Shown here: positions 20,669-31,449 of the stretch, in pieces
Position numbering within the stretch: position 1 is the first letter of the stretch
How the letters are laid out: each line of letters opens with the position of its first letter
DNA from: Agrypnia vestita
Taxonomy: Eukaryota; Arthropoda; Insecta; Trichoptera; Phryganeidae
DNA: 64,000 nucleotides
NCBI GenBank assembly: GCA_016648135.1
Contig: JADDOH010000168.1
Span: forward strand, 1-64,000
Reading direction: 5' to 3'
Position numbers and translations under genes: made by a program
Notes under the pieces: generated by a model
What the model was told of the DNA's origin: nothing
Seen by the model: only the letters and a program-made list of their open reading frames with translations
Database searches by the model: none

Positions 20669-21245
20669 AGGTGATTACTGAAGGTAGAAAATAAACCCAT
20701 AGAACAGGTTATGAAATTTAAGTACCTTGGGGTGGAGATATCTAGCTACAGAGATCTGTATAACGAAGTCAAAGAGCAGACAAACAAAGCAGCGGTTATC
20801 TCCGGATGCTTAAGAGACACTATAACACACTGTATGGGCTAATAAGCATTTATTCTAGTGGAAAGAAAAGTCAGAATATATAAAACACGCATAAGACATA
20901 CGGTATCGAAGCATGAGCGGACACGATGAGAACTAAACACCTCCTCATAACTACCGAGATGAAGACTCTAAGACCCATTGCGGGCAAGACCCTCAGAGAC
21001 AGAGTACCCAATGCGAAAATCCGCAGAACCTGCGACATACAAGACATTGTAAGATGGAGCAGGCAGAGAAGGCGTTTCTGGAGGGACCATGTCGAGAGAA
21101 TGAAGCAGACGAGACTTCCCAGAGCCATTATGCGTGGGATTCCAGAGGGGTGCCGACCACCAGGGAGATCATCAAAAAGATGGAGAGAGAGCTGGACGTC
21201 CTCGTCACAGGCCCAGGACTGACCTGTAAACACAGATCAAGGATC
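20669..21245 (+). pseudogene. RTE-like LINE 3' fragment
   Basis: Successive frames read LKVENKPIEQVMKFKYLGVE, EVKEQTNKAAVISGCLRDTI, then (20926-21222) LLITTEMKTLRPIAGKTLRD, DIQDIVRWSRQRRRFWRDHV and GRSSKRWRESWTSS. This is the ordered carboxy-terminal part of RTE-type reverse transcriptases (FKYLG; SG.L; E.KTLR.I.G.TLRDR; I.....R.W..HV.RM; GRP..RW.E.W). Stops near 20842 and elsewhere break it, and the polymerase core is missing. A GAAAGAAGAAGAAGG stretch follows at 21249, the RTE-type repeat tail. Confidence 0.85.
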
Positions 21246-21309
21246 TAACGAAAGAAGAAGAAGGAGACTAAAGATAACATAGACGGAATTCCGCGAAATA
21301 CATCGGAAT

Positions 21310-21450
21310 GGCCCTGTTAAAAACGTTAACATCGAAGAGCGTGCACGAGTTGTTTGAAAGTAAAGTAGGAAAAAGTGGTGTGTCAGAACAGAATCGTGTT
21401 GCATTATCTCTTATTTGTCTATCTCCGCGGGAAAACGGCGAGATGGTTAG
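21310..21450 (+). pseudogene. LINE C-terminal tail fragment, second family
   Basis: In one frame the sequence reads RACTSCLKVK-stop-EKVVCQNR, matching the pattern RACM..LM.V.EA..VC.DR seen at 62510-62760 and 39370-39800. This is the extreme end of a LINE open reading frame, distinct from the 20669-21245 piece, and it carries a stop. It probably represents a separate insertion. Confidence 0.5.
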
Positions 21451-21767
21451 TTAGTTAATTATATATATTTAAATGCCTACTTGACATATAATAAACATTT
21501 TCATTTCAAAATAGTTAACCACGTGATAACAGAGTCAACTATCATTAATTGTCATTACTTTGTGGTGCAACATGATTATTTCAATTTTTAAAATAAACCA
21601 CAACTCGTACTACATAAGTACGCTAATGAGTCTTATTTAAATCGCAACTTTCATTTCGAGAAGCGCACTCCCTCTCGGAACTATAACCATTTATAAAATA
21701 ATACTTCTATGTGCAGTGTAAAGAATTATCATCTATTTTATTTCTACAAAATATATAACCATGTATA

Positions 21768-22289
21768 CGGGGTTATTTTGAAAACATTAATAACCTGAAA
21801 AACATAAATGAGCAACGACGACTTAATATCAAGAGTTATGGAGATATACGACATCTAAGGTTACATTTTTTTCAATATTTCTGACTTCTTTTTTGTAAAA
21901 CGTTGGACTCTTATTGCACTGACATGAATCGAATATGAAAAATTCATCATCTTTAATATAAGTCAAATAAAATTATAAAAATCTTCCAATTCCAATAAGA
22001 AAACATTCCAATTGGAATTTCTGCAGGGTTTTTACTAATTTATTTAATTTGTATGGAAAATAATGAATTTTTCGTAATCGATATAAGGTACTGAAGGTAC
22101 GATATAAGAAGGTAATGATAGCTCAACGTTTTCAAAAAAATAAGTCAGAAATATTTAAAAAATGCAAACTTTATTGCATAACTTCATAACTATTGATATT
22201 AGGTCATCGTTGCTTGAATATTTTCGACTCGTAATCAAGGCTGGAATGTAGTCATGCGAGGTTATTAATATGTTCCAAATAAACCTATG
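21768..22289. mobile_element. Foldback MITE (Tc1/mariner-like), copy 2
   Basis: It has the same layout as 11229-11742: TA|CGGGGTTATTTTG at the left and CAAATAAACCTATG|TA at the right, with ATTAATAACCT / AGGTTATTAAT, ATTGATATTAGGTCATC and TCCAATTCCAAT...ATTCCAATTGGAA in matching positions. The arms have diverged more than in copy 1. A short local repeat (AAGGTACTGAAGGTACGATA) is unique to this copy. Non-coding. Confidence 0.75.
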
Positions 22290-22299
22290 TATGATTATT

Positions 22300-22680
22300 A
22301 TAGTATTATTACTGATATTATTGAAGCAACGTTACTGGCTAGTGAGATCTCTGAGAATCTGAGACCCGAATTAAGTGACATTACTTAGTGATTTAAAGGT
22401 TAAGGTACGCATAAAAAGAAGCGAAATAAAATACCTACACATATTAACTATCGACACATCCATTTGTCGATAGTTTATCTCCTCTCCAACACAAGTCTTT
22501 TTAGTTGTGTATAGAATAGTTTAACATTATTTAGTTCCTTTATATTATTGGAAATTCTATTATAAAAGTCGATTTATCTATTGTTTTGTAATAAATATTG
22601 TAAACAAGATGTTTTGTTACTTAATAAAAATTAACATATTTCGCAAAAAAATGTATAGGATATGCACAAACATCTACTTA
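22300..22680. other. AT-rich DNA, possible intron
   Basis: No repeat or gene recognised. It contains a small inverted repeat ACTATCGACA...TGTCGATAGT at 22448-22473. If the exon at 22682-22951 is real, this is intron downstream of it. Confidence 0.35.
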
Positions 22681-22681
22681 C

Positions 22682-22951
22682 CCTTTCTGCTGATCGTGAA
22701 TAAATCAAGACACGATATTAACTGGCTTCGAGAGGGATTTGCTATTGCCATCATATGGGAATAGGCCAGCGCAGTGCTGAACTACATACACAGAACCAGG
22801 GAAACTGGTTAAAAGTTCACCAGAGTATCCGCTATGCACTGGACGATGTTTCTGCATGAGGTCTACTGGTTTTCCTGCAGCCGAAACTGTTACGACAGCT
22901 ATCTTGCTGTTATCTGTCATGTCACCCATTACTTGCCCGGTGTCATTATTT
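22682..22951 (-). CDS. Candidate coding exon of an unrecognised gene
   Basis: On the minus strand a pyrimidine-rich acceptor (GTTTTTGGTCTCAG, AG at 22952-22953) opens this stretch and a strong donor (AAAGG|GTAAGTAG, GT at 22680-22681) closes it, giving 270 bp. Only one frame is open (one leftover base, then NNDTGQVMGDMTDNSKIAV); it continues with AAGKPVDLMQKHRP and ends LSKPVNIVS with TGA at 22705-22707, about 23 bases before the donor. Composition is balanced and GC-richer than the flanks, and no repeat family covers it. I do not recognise the protein; it has one Cys, no signal peptide and no membrane segment in this part. The in-frame stop suggests a terminal coding exon with an intron in its 3' UTR, or an alternative exon. 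Confidence 0.45.
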
Positions 22952-23032
22952 CTGAGACCAAAAACATGCGGTGGAGACCATTAGATAGAATATAGTGTTA
23001 GCAAGTGACCTATGCACGTTTTCTAATTGACG

Positions 23033-23102
23033 TGCTCTTTTGGTTTAGCGGTAAGACACTGACCTAGTGACTAAGTGGTTGGGGGTTCAATTCTTATTTG
23101 GG
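23033..23102 (+). mobile_element. tRNA-like SINE head
   Basis: The sequence GGTTTAGCGGTAAGACACTG followed by TGGTTGGGGGTTCAATTCTT has the A-box and B-box spacing of a tRNA gene (GGTTCAATTC as B box). The ends do not form a clean acceptor stem (TGCTCTTT against GTGACCAC), so it is read as a SINE-type head rather than a functional tRNA. It is followed by GGGACGTGCAGTGATG, a short repeat word related to 3360-3432. Confidence 0.45.
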
Positions 23103-23336
23103 TGACCACCTTCTTAGCAGGGACGTGCAGTGATGAATTATGTTGAAGCGTGACTTTTAGTACAAGCATATATTTTGAAAAAAAAAACGAAAAGATATAG
23201 GTATCTCTTAATATTCCTAATACGAATACAAACATATTATTCAGATTTTAAATATATTAATATTCTAACATAAATTTTATATTTCGATGTTTTTTCCAAC
23301 ATATCTATATGTTACTCACTCACTGCACATACACAT

Positions 23337-23496
23337 AGGTGTATTGGTCATGATGCTTGCCTAATGATTTGGTGGTCGGCGGTTCGAGCCGCATTGCAGG
23401 ACACCAGCAAGTCAGTCCTATTTTCATAGCACAAGCTCAGTTTGAAAATAGTAAGAATATAAATGTGACACGTATTTCATGTTCACATCTCTATTT
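23337..23496 (+). mobile_element. SINE family A copy (plus)
   Basis: The head has ATGCTTGCCTAATGATTTGG and the B box GGCGGTTCGAGCC at 23379-23391. The body has CAGTCCTATTTTCATAGCAC, AGTTTGAAAATAGTAAGAAT and GTGACACGTATTTCATGTTC, the same order as 12286-12480 on its own strand. The 60-codon frame crossing it is not a gene. Confidence 0.75.
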
Positions 23497-23499
23497 ATA

Positions 23500-23855
23500 T
23501 AACGCAACTAAGAACCAATATTTCGAAAAAATAATTTAAGTTATTACAGCGCGAAGAACCTCAGATGAAATTTTATAAATTCTTTTGAGTATTTTTGAAT
23601 AAATTATAACCTATTTATATATAAATAAAATACTTGTATATGACTACTTTTGAGATAAAGTATAAACGTGTACACTCAAAAGTGGTATTATACAAGTGTT
23701 TTATTTATATAGGTATAAATCAATAATTTAATTCCACAAAGATAATGCAAAATCAATTAATAATATAAAAGTATAACCGCATACACGGCAGAAATAGAAC
23801 CAAAACGATCTCATTGATATTCTCGATTCAAATGCAATTTATGCGCCGCTCGATC
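23500..23855. other. AT-rich DNA with inverted repeat
   Basis: An imperfect inverted repeat is centred near 23668. ATAAATAAAATACTTGTATA followed by TGACTACTTTTGAG (about 23621-23655) pairs with CTCAAAAGTGGTATTATACA followed by AGTGTTTTATTTATAT (about 23676-23711). It is probably a small MITE of about 90 bp. Nothing else recognised. Confidence 0.45.
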
Positions 23856-23859
23856 TAAT

Positions 23860-24085
23860 GAAACACAAACAAAATGCTGACAGTTTTTGTCCGCCGTTTG
23901 AGTAATCTGTCCGAAGCGCTCCGGTCCCGTTGCGAGGATTGATGGAAGTATTCATTCTTCTCGCTAATCGCTGACGCATGCGCGGTGCCCGCCCCGGATC
24001 GAGAGTAATCTGCGGCGGAGTGCGCGAGTAACGGTGCGCAACGCTGCAGCATCCGAAGAGATCTTCCCGGGGACCAGGCCCGGCT
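23860..24085. promoter_or_regulatory. GC-rich, CpG-rich island
   Basis: This is the most GC-rich 200 bp of the left half. It contains GACGCATGCGCGG (near-consensus NRF-1/Ewg site), GCCCCGGATCGAGAG and CCCGGGGACCAGGCCCGG. Two minus-strand frames (23839-24114 and 23855-24052) are open because of base composition and resemble nothing known. It could be a promoter or first exon, or the 5' part of the LINE material that begins just downstream. Confidence 0.3.
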
Positions 24086-24189
24086 GGGTGATAAAAAAAT
24101 AATAAAATAAACAATGCAAAGACTATTGTTAGATCCTCGATTAGGTACCTATGGTTCCGATTGCTGGACTATGTGTAACTCTTACTCGA

Positions 24190-24735
24190 GGCAACTTGAA
24201 ACAGCAGAAATGCGAATCCTTCGTAACATTAAAATATAGAATTAAAAGTTCACCCATTCGTGGTATAAGAGAGCGAGCAAACAAAGCCGCAACTGTTGCT
24301 GGATGCTTAAGAAATGCTGTCTGGAGAAACGAACACATACTCAAGGAGAGCAAAGTGAAAATATATAAGACCCGTGTCTGCCCAATCATGACGTACGGTA
24401 TCGAGACAAGGGCTGACACTACCAGAACTAAAAATCTCCTAAGAACAACTGAGATGAAGACTCTCCGACTTCCGTGAGGAATTCTGAAATTGGACGTCGA
24501 GGATATTGTCCGATGGGGAAGATCTAGAAGACGTTACTGGAGAGATCATGTGGAGAGAGCTTGTTCTGAGAGAGTAGAGAGCGTAGCAGCGAACAAGCTG
24601 CCGTCTGGTACGAGACTCCCAGGAAGACCGCATAAAAGATGGCGAGATAGCTGGACATTTGTATCCCAGGAACAGGCTACGATGACACGCAATGACAGGA
24701 CGCAGTCCCAGATGAAGCAAAAGAAGAAGAAGCAT
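24190..24735 (+). pseudogene. RTE-like LINE 3' fragment with frameshift
   Basis: The frame 24151-24477 contains RANKAATVAGCLRNAVWRNE, VKIYKTRVCPIMTYGIETRA and LLRTTEMKTLRLP-stop. The frame from 24490 continues DVEDIVRWGRSRRRYWRDHV, GRPHKRWRDSW and ends near AAAGAAGAAGAAGC. This is the same ordered block as in 20669-21245, with a stop and a deletion where the family has AG.TLRDR. It is 5'-truncated, so dead. Confidence 0.85.
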
Positions 24736-24744
24736 TCGTGGTAG

Positions 24745-25045
24745 CCTGGGTGTCACGGACACAAAGAGTAAGCTGGAAGAACGACAGCTGAGATGGTACG
24801 GGCACATAAGATCATCACCAGACCATATGGTAAAGCAGGCACTGTCTATCATCAACAGTCATCCAGAGAAAGACCAAATAACTTATGGATGGCTCAATGC
24901 TCCAAAATCCTCCAGAGAAACGACCTAGATAGAAGCGACACCCAGACCTAAAGAATGTACAGCCTAAGAATGACACAAGTGACCCCAAGAGCCTACCTAG
25001 GCAATAAGTTGGTACAGTGTCAGGAAGAAGAACAAAATAAACAAC
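24745..25045 (+). pseudogene. Second LINE 3' fragment, adjacent insertion
   Basis: The frame reads SLGVTDTKSKLEERQLRWYG, HIRSSPDHMVKQALSI and then ITYGWLNAPKSSRETT-stop, ending in GGAAGAAGAAC. It matches the pattern GVT..D.....L.ERRLRWYGHVRR.P.....QALD of another RTE-like subfamily. It lies directly against the GAAGAAGAAG tail of the preceding fragment, as if one LINE inserted in or next to the tail of another. The same tail occurs on the minus strand at 8548-8725. Confidence 0.75.
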
Positions 25046-25049
25046 GTAA

Positions 25050-26370
25050 AAGGCATCCACCTTGATCATCTACTACATATCATTTTGTAAAACAGTAATC
25101 GTTCAAAAATTCGGGAAGGAGTTCAACATAAAAAGTAAACATCACACATTTATGTTGCTATTTCTATTCATGTCTGAGTTAAAACTAAATTTTATCTAAT
25201 TTTGTCTTATCTTAACTTGAAGTTTCGATACTTATTTAGTTTAGTAATATAAATTAATACAATCAATATCGATATTTATTTATTAGTAATTGATTACAAT
25301 GGTTTTCAAAATATTGGTGTTGAACTAGACGTCTCAGTTAACATCACACTATTTATTAAATATAATTTTTCTAATTATTACCTTTTTCGTGCCATATTTT
25401 AGATTATATGAATTTAAAAAATATTTTTATACCCACTCATATTTCACTGAACGTTTTCATTAAAAATTTTATGATTTAATCGTTTTCATTAAAATTTTTA
25501 TGATTTAATCGAACCGGCTCTGAGAAGTATGTGTCCATAAGTATCAACTTGATTTGACCGTAATCGCAAGAGATATGAAAGAACGTGTGAGATGGGAACA
25601 TTGGCTCGCTTGTGATTGGTTTTCTTCAGTTCATGGTTAGACTTTTTACAATTTGCTCGGTTCTGTTTGTATTATGTGCTTCATCGTAGAAGATGGAGAA
25701 TCAGAACTTTTCCATCAGTGCTGTGGATTGGACAGAACTCTGGGGAATATATACATCCAATTATAACACCATAAATGTGTCTGCCCCACCGAACTCTTTT
25801 TTGTTTGTATTTAAGGCAAACGAGTCTACATTACTATCCCAAGGCTGGTGGGCTTGAAAGATAAGAAATGATGGAAGAAATTTAAGAAAAAAATCGTAAT
25901 ATAAGATACTTTTTTCTTCTAAAAACTAACTTACTGCCACGAAATTTTAAAATCGAGGAGGATGGCACATAATCGAAGGTTCCCGGACGGACTGGACAAC
26001 AAAATAAGCGGGAAGTTTCTAGAACAATAAAGATTATAAATCATGCACAAGACGCGCGGCCTACTAAGTTGGTTTTTGACAAGCTAGACAATTCCATAGA
26101 ATGCGTAACCATTATTTGGAAAAAAATATATGTGGTGGTATCATTATATCATAAATAATAGTACATACATTCGATATTCGTAAAGATACATCGTTAATAT
26201 AGTATAATAACGGAAAGATATTCTTCTAAGAGAATATTCCAGATCTCGGCCAGTGCTTTGGAGGTAACAATGTATATGTTTGTTAAATAGAATCTTCGTA
26301 ATATAATTTATTTCATATTGAAGAACACATTCTTATTGTAAAGCTGAAATTTCAGAACAAAGTTGTGTGA
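25050..26370. other. No recognised gene; one short tandem duplication
   Basis: AT-rich. At 25453-25510 the unit CGTTTTCATTAAAAATTTTA + TGATTTAAT is duplicated with a period of about 31 bp. The stretch 25560-25790 is somewhat more complex but has no supported ORF or splice pattern. Confidence 0.45.
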
Positions 26371-26376
26371 ATTTTT

Positions 26377-26528
26377 AAAACCAAACTTATTAATCAATTA
26401 GAAAAGACATACGGAAAAATCAAACCAAAGAAAAAATATTTGGCTGCTGCCCATCCTTGCATCTGGGATTTTTTCGTTGATTCAATTTTTCTGTATGTCT
26501 TTTCTAATTGATCAATAAATTTGGTTTT
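26377..26528. mobile_element. MITE family H, complete short copy
   Basis: About 60-bp inverted arms: AAAACCAAACTTATTAATCA then ATTAGAAAAGACATACGGAA at the left pairs with TTCTGTATGTCTTTTCTAAT then TGATCAATAAATTTGGTTTT at the right. The loop is short (TTTGGCTGCTGCCCATCCTTGC). Half-copies are found at 32463-32527 (right arm) and 36712-36775 (left arm). No coding. Confidence 0.8.
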
Positions 26529-26529
26529 A

Positions 26530-27490
26530 ATTTGATTAAATTATTATTATTAATAATATTTTTCTGAGAGTGTAATTGCCTGTACGAGCATTGAAAACTG
26601 ATTCACGTAGTCTACTGTAGATAGCAACGTTAAATCAGATCTGTTTATTTTACTACGGTGGATTTATTAATTCAAATTATTACGCATTTAACACTGTTTG
26701 GATGCCTATAACACATTGACAAGAAAACATAAAACATCTTCAATGAATGCAAATTTACTTTGTGGTAACATTTTTATTGAAAAGTTGCAATGTATGATGC
26801 AAGTCATTATATATACGAACTTATATGCTTCATGTTCACCTGTAGGTTGGTCTCGTGTGTCGGTTCTTCTATCTATATGATCTTGAGAATACCGCTACAA
26901 ATATCTGACTAACCTGGATTCGAATTTTGTTTCAGAATTCTCTTACGCTAAGCGGTACATATCAAAGTATAAAATGCCTGGACCGGTAGGTCAGTTAAGT
27001 GCGGTGTTGTAAATTTAGCTGAAGTAAATACGCGACAGCTCCAATAAAATTAAAAATATGTGGTATAAAATTTTGTGATTACTTAAAAAATATTTTCTGA
27101 TGTTTTCAATTTTTATAAAAATTCAAGTTGAAACTAAATTTATTCAGCAGATGAATTGCTGTAAAAATGCGAGTTTTCCGTTATTATTTCTTATCATCTG
27201 GAAATATTTTTAATGAACGCAGATCTGGTACCTATTAAATTATTAAAACAAAAATTATAAATATATTATTTACGTAAGCAAGTAATAAAACAATTTTACT
27301 ATATTTTTTTGTTTTAACACAGAGTTTTTTAGTGAGACAGGAGTAGTAAAATTAAACCTAAAATAATGTAAATAGCATTGAAATGAATAAAAACAACAAA
27401 TTAAATATAGAATTATCATTACCATTTGCGAAATCTATGTAAATGACGAAATCTAACTTGTTAATGAGAAAAAATAACAACAGATATCTC
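26530..27490. other. AT-rich DNA, nothing recognised
   Basis: No gene. 27300-27345 has ACACAGAGTTTTTTAGTGAGACAGG, which resembles the hairpin region near 40237-40272 and may be a shared repeat word. Confidence 0.4.
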
Positions 27491-27494
27491 TAGC

Positions 27495-27722
27495 AGAGAC
27501 CAGTGTAATATATGAAATGTTCTTGCTTCAAAACATATATATGTAGAACATTAAAAAAATGATAATGTGTGAATGTTCTTACGATGGTGAACGATGCAGT
27601 GTGTAGAGTGATCATTTAAACCAGCCCATACAAGTTGTAAGCCCTGAGCCATCATATAAGAGACTTCCTTCCATTTTCCATTCAAATATAAATAGCTTTG
27701 TCTCTGTGAGACTTCTACAATT
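27495..27722. mobile_element. MITE family E, partial copy
   Basis: It contains CAGAGACCAGTG at the left and TAGCTTTGTCTCTGTGAGACTTC at the right, and the family core GTGTAGAGTGATCATTTAAACC followed by GTTGTAAGCCCT and AGAGACTTCCTTCC. The core order matches 50765-51180. Terminal sequences are eroded. Confidence 0.6.
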
Positions 27723-27729
27723 TAACCTT

Positions 27730-29400
27730 TATTAAAAATAAACGTTTGTCGGACATACTTATCAATATAATACTATAGAATCTGCATTTAGTGGTGCGAA
27801 AGGCGAATTCAAGAATTCAAAGACAAAGTATTAAAGTATAGATTTGTCCGGTAAAGTAATTTTTCCTTGACTCGCCATCGACTTTCGAGTACATTCAATG
27901 TTTGCATCATAGAAAATTACCTTTTATTATATAATTAATTAATTTAAAAATATGAATTACAGCAGATTTTATTACCACTAATTCTGAATTAATTTTTTCC
28001 TCTTCATTATATCACATTAATATAAGTCACCAGAAAATTGAAAATAAAGAAAAGTTATTAAAAATAGCCCAATAATTTTTTTATTTTTCTTAATAGTTTT
28101 TCATATAGAGAATGAGGAAAATAGAAGGAGGAGATATGTACAATAGACGCCATCGAAAATTGAAGAAATCAAATTTTACAGGACACATTATACCTAAAAA
28201 AAGTAAATTATCAACATTCACTGAATAGTGAGCAACGTGAATATAAACACCTGCATAACACATTGGCATACTCTCGCACAATATTTGAAATAGTTAAAAA
28301 TTTGCAATAGTTTAATATATTCTTTAATTCGTTATCTGCATGTGTTGCAGTGCTGTACGTTTTTGGCAAAATAGAATGAAATGTACTAAAAAATATATTG
28401 CGCAATGTGTTTCGGTGAAGAACAAATATTATTCGCACGAAAATATATTATAATTAGTAAATAATTATTGCAAAAAATTGTTGGCTAGTAGGAACCAATG
28501 TGTGGAATTATAATTAAGCTTCACTGTTGCTCGAAGATGGTATACTAATTAAATTACATTTTGGGAGTAACAGCCATTTTAATTATACGACTAGGTTGCA
28601 CGTATTTATTTTGTCGAGTCATCTTGGAATACAAGATTGATTTAATTTAAAATTAGATTCAACAAAAGGTATATTTATTTTATTATATCACGTCTACAAA
28701 CACGCTAATAGCATTTAATTGTGGGCAAGATTTTTTTAATAGATGTTTGAAATTCATTTGGATTAAATATCCTTTGTACATAAAATGAAATGTATATTTT
28801 TAAGCACTGGTTAAATTCATGGTGGGCTTGAACCAAAAGGTAATAGTGTCTTGACAACAGTTATAAAATATTCAAATAATATTGATCAGGTAAACGTCAA
28901 AAAATGAATACCTACATTCTTGTTGAGATCCTTCAACAAATTCAAAATTACAAAAAAACTGTACACGGTATACTCGTACAGAACAATGATAATTTTAAGT
29001 ACCTTATGATGTCAATAAACGTGAGAATATTCAAGATGCACAATAAAATTGGGAAAATGGACATCCTAAGTGCCTCAACTTCCTCCTAACGGCATACTTT
29101 TCAGAAACATACCATCAAACTATAAAATTTTTATAATTTATATTGCGGTAATGTTGTATAGCATTATGGATTGGGGAAGGGCGTACTTGCGTGCGTGCGT
29201 GTGTGTATGCATGTGAATTATATGTACGGTGTACTGGAAAGGCAAAAAGGAATTAGATTTTATTACATGAAAAACACGGGACATAATCCCGGGAACGGGA
29301 TTCAGAAGCTGACAATTCATGAATATGACCATTTGTTTTTTTTTAAACTGACCTTATTCGCTTAAACCTAAAACTAATTATATAAAAAAATATTAATATA
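27730..29400. other. No supported gene
   Basis: AT-rich. Overlapping minus-strand frames at 28090-28438 and the plus frame at 28904-29089 (containing NNDNFKYLMMSINVR, faintly like the LINE FKYLG block) are too weak to call. A (GTGC/GTGT)n-rich stretch lies at about 29187-29212. Confidence 0.4.
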
Positions 29401-29414
29401 AAAATGTCAAGACA

Positions 29415-29557
29415 GTGTAATTTAGCGGAGGCGAACCTCGCGTGTTGCCTGAGCCATCGCCTGCTTGTCACACTCTAATTATCTAAAGTTGTTCCAGCGT
29501 CGTTCCATCAAGTTACGGACTTTAAGAACCAACAGACAGACAACGAAATTATTATGT
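29415..29557 (-). mobile_element. Repeat D2 copy (minus)
   Basis: On the minus strand: AATAATTTCGTTGTCTGTCT, AGTCCGTAACTTGATGGAAC, CAACTTTAGATAATTAGAGT, GTGACAAGCAGGCGATGGC and GGTTCGCCTCCGC. The plus-oriented copy at 38610-38735 has the same order. The start resembles repeat D, so the two families share a 5' module. Confidence 0.6.
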
Positions 29558-29609
29558 TAATAATTATAAGGAAAATAAAATGTTACTACCTACCCGTAAA
29601 CCCATAAAA

Positions 29610-29740
29610 AAAATTATCGCTTGCATGTAGCCTGAGCCGCGCGCTGATTGACTTGTCTCACTTGGGTGCCCAGGCTTCACTAGCGGCTAGTCATCGCCAG
29701 TTTTGTTGTTCGGACAGGCAGACGGACATTTAATTTTCGA
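29610..29740 (-). mobile_element. Repeat D2-related fragment (minus)
   Basis: The minus strand reads GTCCGTCTGCCTGTCCGAAC, CTGGCGATGACTAGCCGC, AGTGAGACAAGTCAATCAGC and GCGGCTCAGGCTACATGCAA. This is partly collinear with 29415-29557 (GTCTGTC..., GTGAGACAAG, GGCTCAGGC). It lies 50 bp from that copy in the same orientation. Confidence 0.4.
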
Positions 29741-29844
29741 AAATGCCAGTTTAGTGCTACTCTAAAAAGTCAAAAAAGTGTCTAAACTTAAGCTTAACGT
29801 TAATGAATACTGAATAAAAATGAGTTCATCATGGTATGAGGTAT

Positions 29845-30225
29845 TCAGTTGCTAATTACGCATTCCCACATGCGTAAATCGCTGAATTATAATAACGCCG
29901 TTGCTTTGCATGCGAGATAACAGGTTGATTTAATATCAGTCTTCGTCTACAGAGCAAAAGGCGACCATAAATCGTTTTTATCAACATAACATTGTCATAA
30001 AATACGATGATTTATTTCCTACCGTTGTTTATCATCGCACAAATCGAGATGCGCAGTTATATCGATTTGTACTCTGTCCGGACATTAAAGATTCCCCGCG
30101 TCGAAAAGATGTTGCGGTTCGATTCACAGCTATCAATCGCTGTAAAACAGAGCGAAGGAATGTACACAACAATAATGGTACTCTTCTTACTTCTCCATAG
30201 TTAAATTATTAATCGCTTACAGATG
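29845..30225. other. Non-repetitive stretch, possible regulatory DNA
   Basis: This stretch is more complex than its flanks and not found elsewhere in the window. It holds Hox/AbdB-type words (GACCATAAATCGTTTTTATC) and the repeated word ATACGATGATTTATTT. The plus-strand frame 30007-30204 covers part of it (RFDSQLSIAVKQSEGMYTTI) but I recognise no domain. An enhancer or a small exon are both possible. Confidence 0.3.
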
Positions 30226-30429
30226 GAATGAAAGTGACGCAAAAAAAGTTAATTGTCTGATTTCTATTACATTACTCCGAGCATTTTACTTTTGTTTTTC
30301 AAGTTACCTAAATGTGTACATAATGGTCGCAAATGAAGATTGCAAAAAATCAGCTGAAATAATTGCCGCTTTCATCGGAGGCGTGTAATTCCGATATTCG
30401 TTTCCTCTTTCAGTAGATTTTAGAAAAAA

Positions 30430-30770
30430 CTAACCCATAAAAACCAAGTTTTTATTACTCCCTTTGAATCATTGACACATTGATTCAGGTTTCGTGCCTA
30501 CTGCACGCGTCGGGATCATTACTAATTTGTATTGATTCCAATTTGAAAAAACCATTAAAATTTCGAAAAATCCAAAATTATACTATAATTATTAAATTTT
30601 TTTAAACGAATATTTGTTCAAAAATTCGGTCAAAAATTCATTTTAAACGTCGCCACGAGTCTGCCTGCAACGTTCCAGCTAGATTGGATCACAGGAAAAG
30701 GGTTAAAAATTGATATAAAAATTTTCCGGCAGACAACAAACCGCTACGACTTAAAAGAAAGGGAGTAAAA
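30430..30770 (+). mobile_element. Element F, copy 1
   Basis: It starts AACCCATAAAAACCAAGTTT then TTATTACTCCCTTT and ends GAAAGGGAGTAAAAATAT, giving inverted ACTCCCTTT / AAAGGGAGT ends. Inside are GTCGCCACGAGTCTGCCTGC and GATTGGATCACAGGAAAAGG, which recur at 47045-47350 and on the minus strand at 51775-52508. Non-coding short element of unknown superfamily. Confidence 0.65.
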
Positions 30771-31079
30771 ATATTTAAAAGTAACTATTTTTCGAATGAA
30801 TTTCGGTGACTATGAAGACATATATGTAGGAATTTTTCATGATAAATATAAATATATTCAGCGTTACGTCATTGTAACAAAATTGTATTCTTTGGAACTT
30901 ATGGAATGATGAGCGGCGAGAATAGTAAAATAATGTAAAATTATAACTGTTTTATTTGAGTACACTAAAATTGTATTTCTTATTTTCTTGCAATACTAGA
31001 CCGTTACGTAAAATCCCATTTTGGGAAATAAAAATGCGTCCATTTAATTATTTTTCCAAAAAAAAAATAGGTAAAAAAA

Positions 31080-31447
31080 GTTTTCTTCTTCTTCTTCATC
31101 TATTTAATAGATTTACGTGATCTTTAAGGGACAGCGCCTTCTGTGAGGAGATTCCGAGCTGCCCTTCCATCTTTTGGGAGGTCTTCCGCGAGGGCGGGCT
31201 CCGTGAGGCTGATTATGTAGTTGGATATAAGGGAGGCTGGTGCTATCTATTCTCTGGACGTGACAATACCAGGTCCCTTCTTTCTACTCCATCGTACAAT
31301 GTCCTCAGCCTCACATATCTCTCTTATTCTGGTATTTCTCACGCGATCCTTCAGAGTATTGCCCGCCATCATCCTCAGTATCTTCATTTCGGAAGTCCTC
31401 AATGTTTATTTTTTCCTGATTGTGTCTGTCCGTGCTTCAACGCCATA
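31080..31447 (-). pseudogene. RTE-like LINE 3' fragment (minus)
   Basis: The minus strand encodes GVEARTDTIRKK, then in another frame TLRTSEMKILRMMAGNTLKD, RVRNTRIREICEAEDIVRW, and GRPPKRWKG in a third. This is the same ordered C-terminal block as the copies at 20669 and 24190. The 3' end is a (GAA)n tail, seen as TTCTTCTTCTTC at 31082-31096. Frameshifts show it is dead. The plus-strand 75-codon frame at 31221-31448 is the shadow of this element. Confidence 0.8.
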
Positions 31448-31449
31448 AA

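Noticed and set aside
20871..21233. 120-codon minus-strand ORF as a gene
   Set aside because: The opposite strand encodes the ordered LINE carboxy-terminal block, so this frame is a shadow.
23033..23102. A tRNA gene on the plus strand
   Set aside because: B-box spacing fits, but the outer 7-base stem does not pair and it sits among SINE material.
24439..25069. 138- and 84-codon minus-strand ORFs as genes
   Set aside because: Both lie antisense to the LINE fragments at 24190-25045, whose protein motifs are clear on the plus strand.
31221..31448. 75-codon plus-strand ORF as a gene
   Set aside because: It is the antisense shadow of an RTE-like LINE fragment read on the minus strand.
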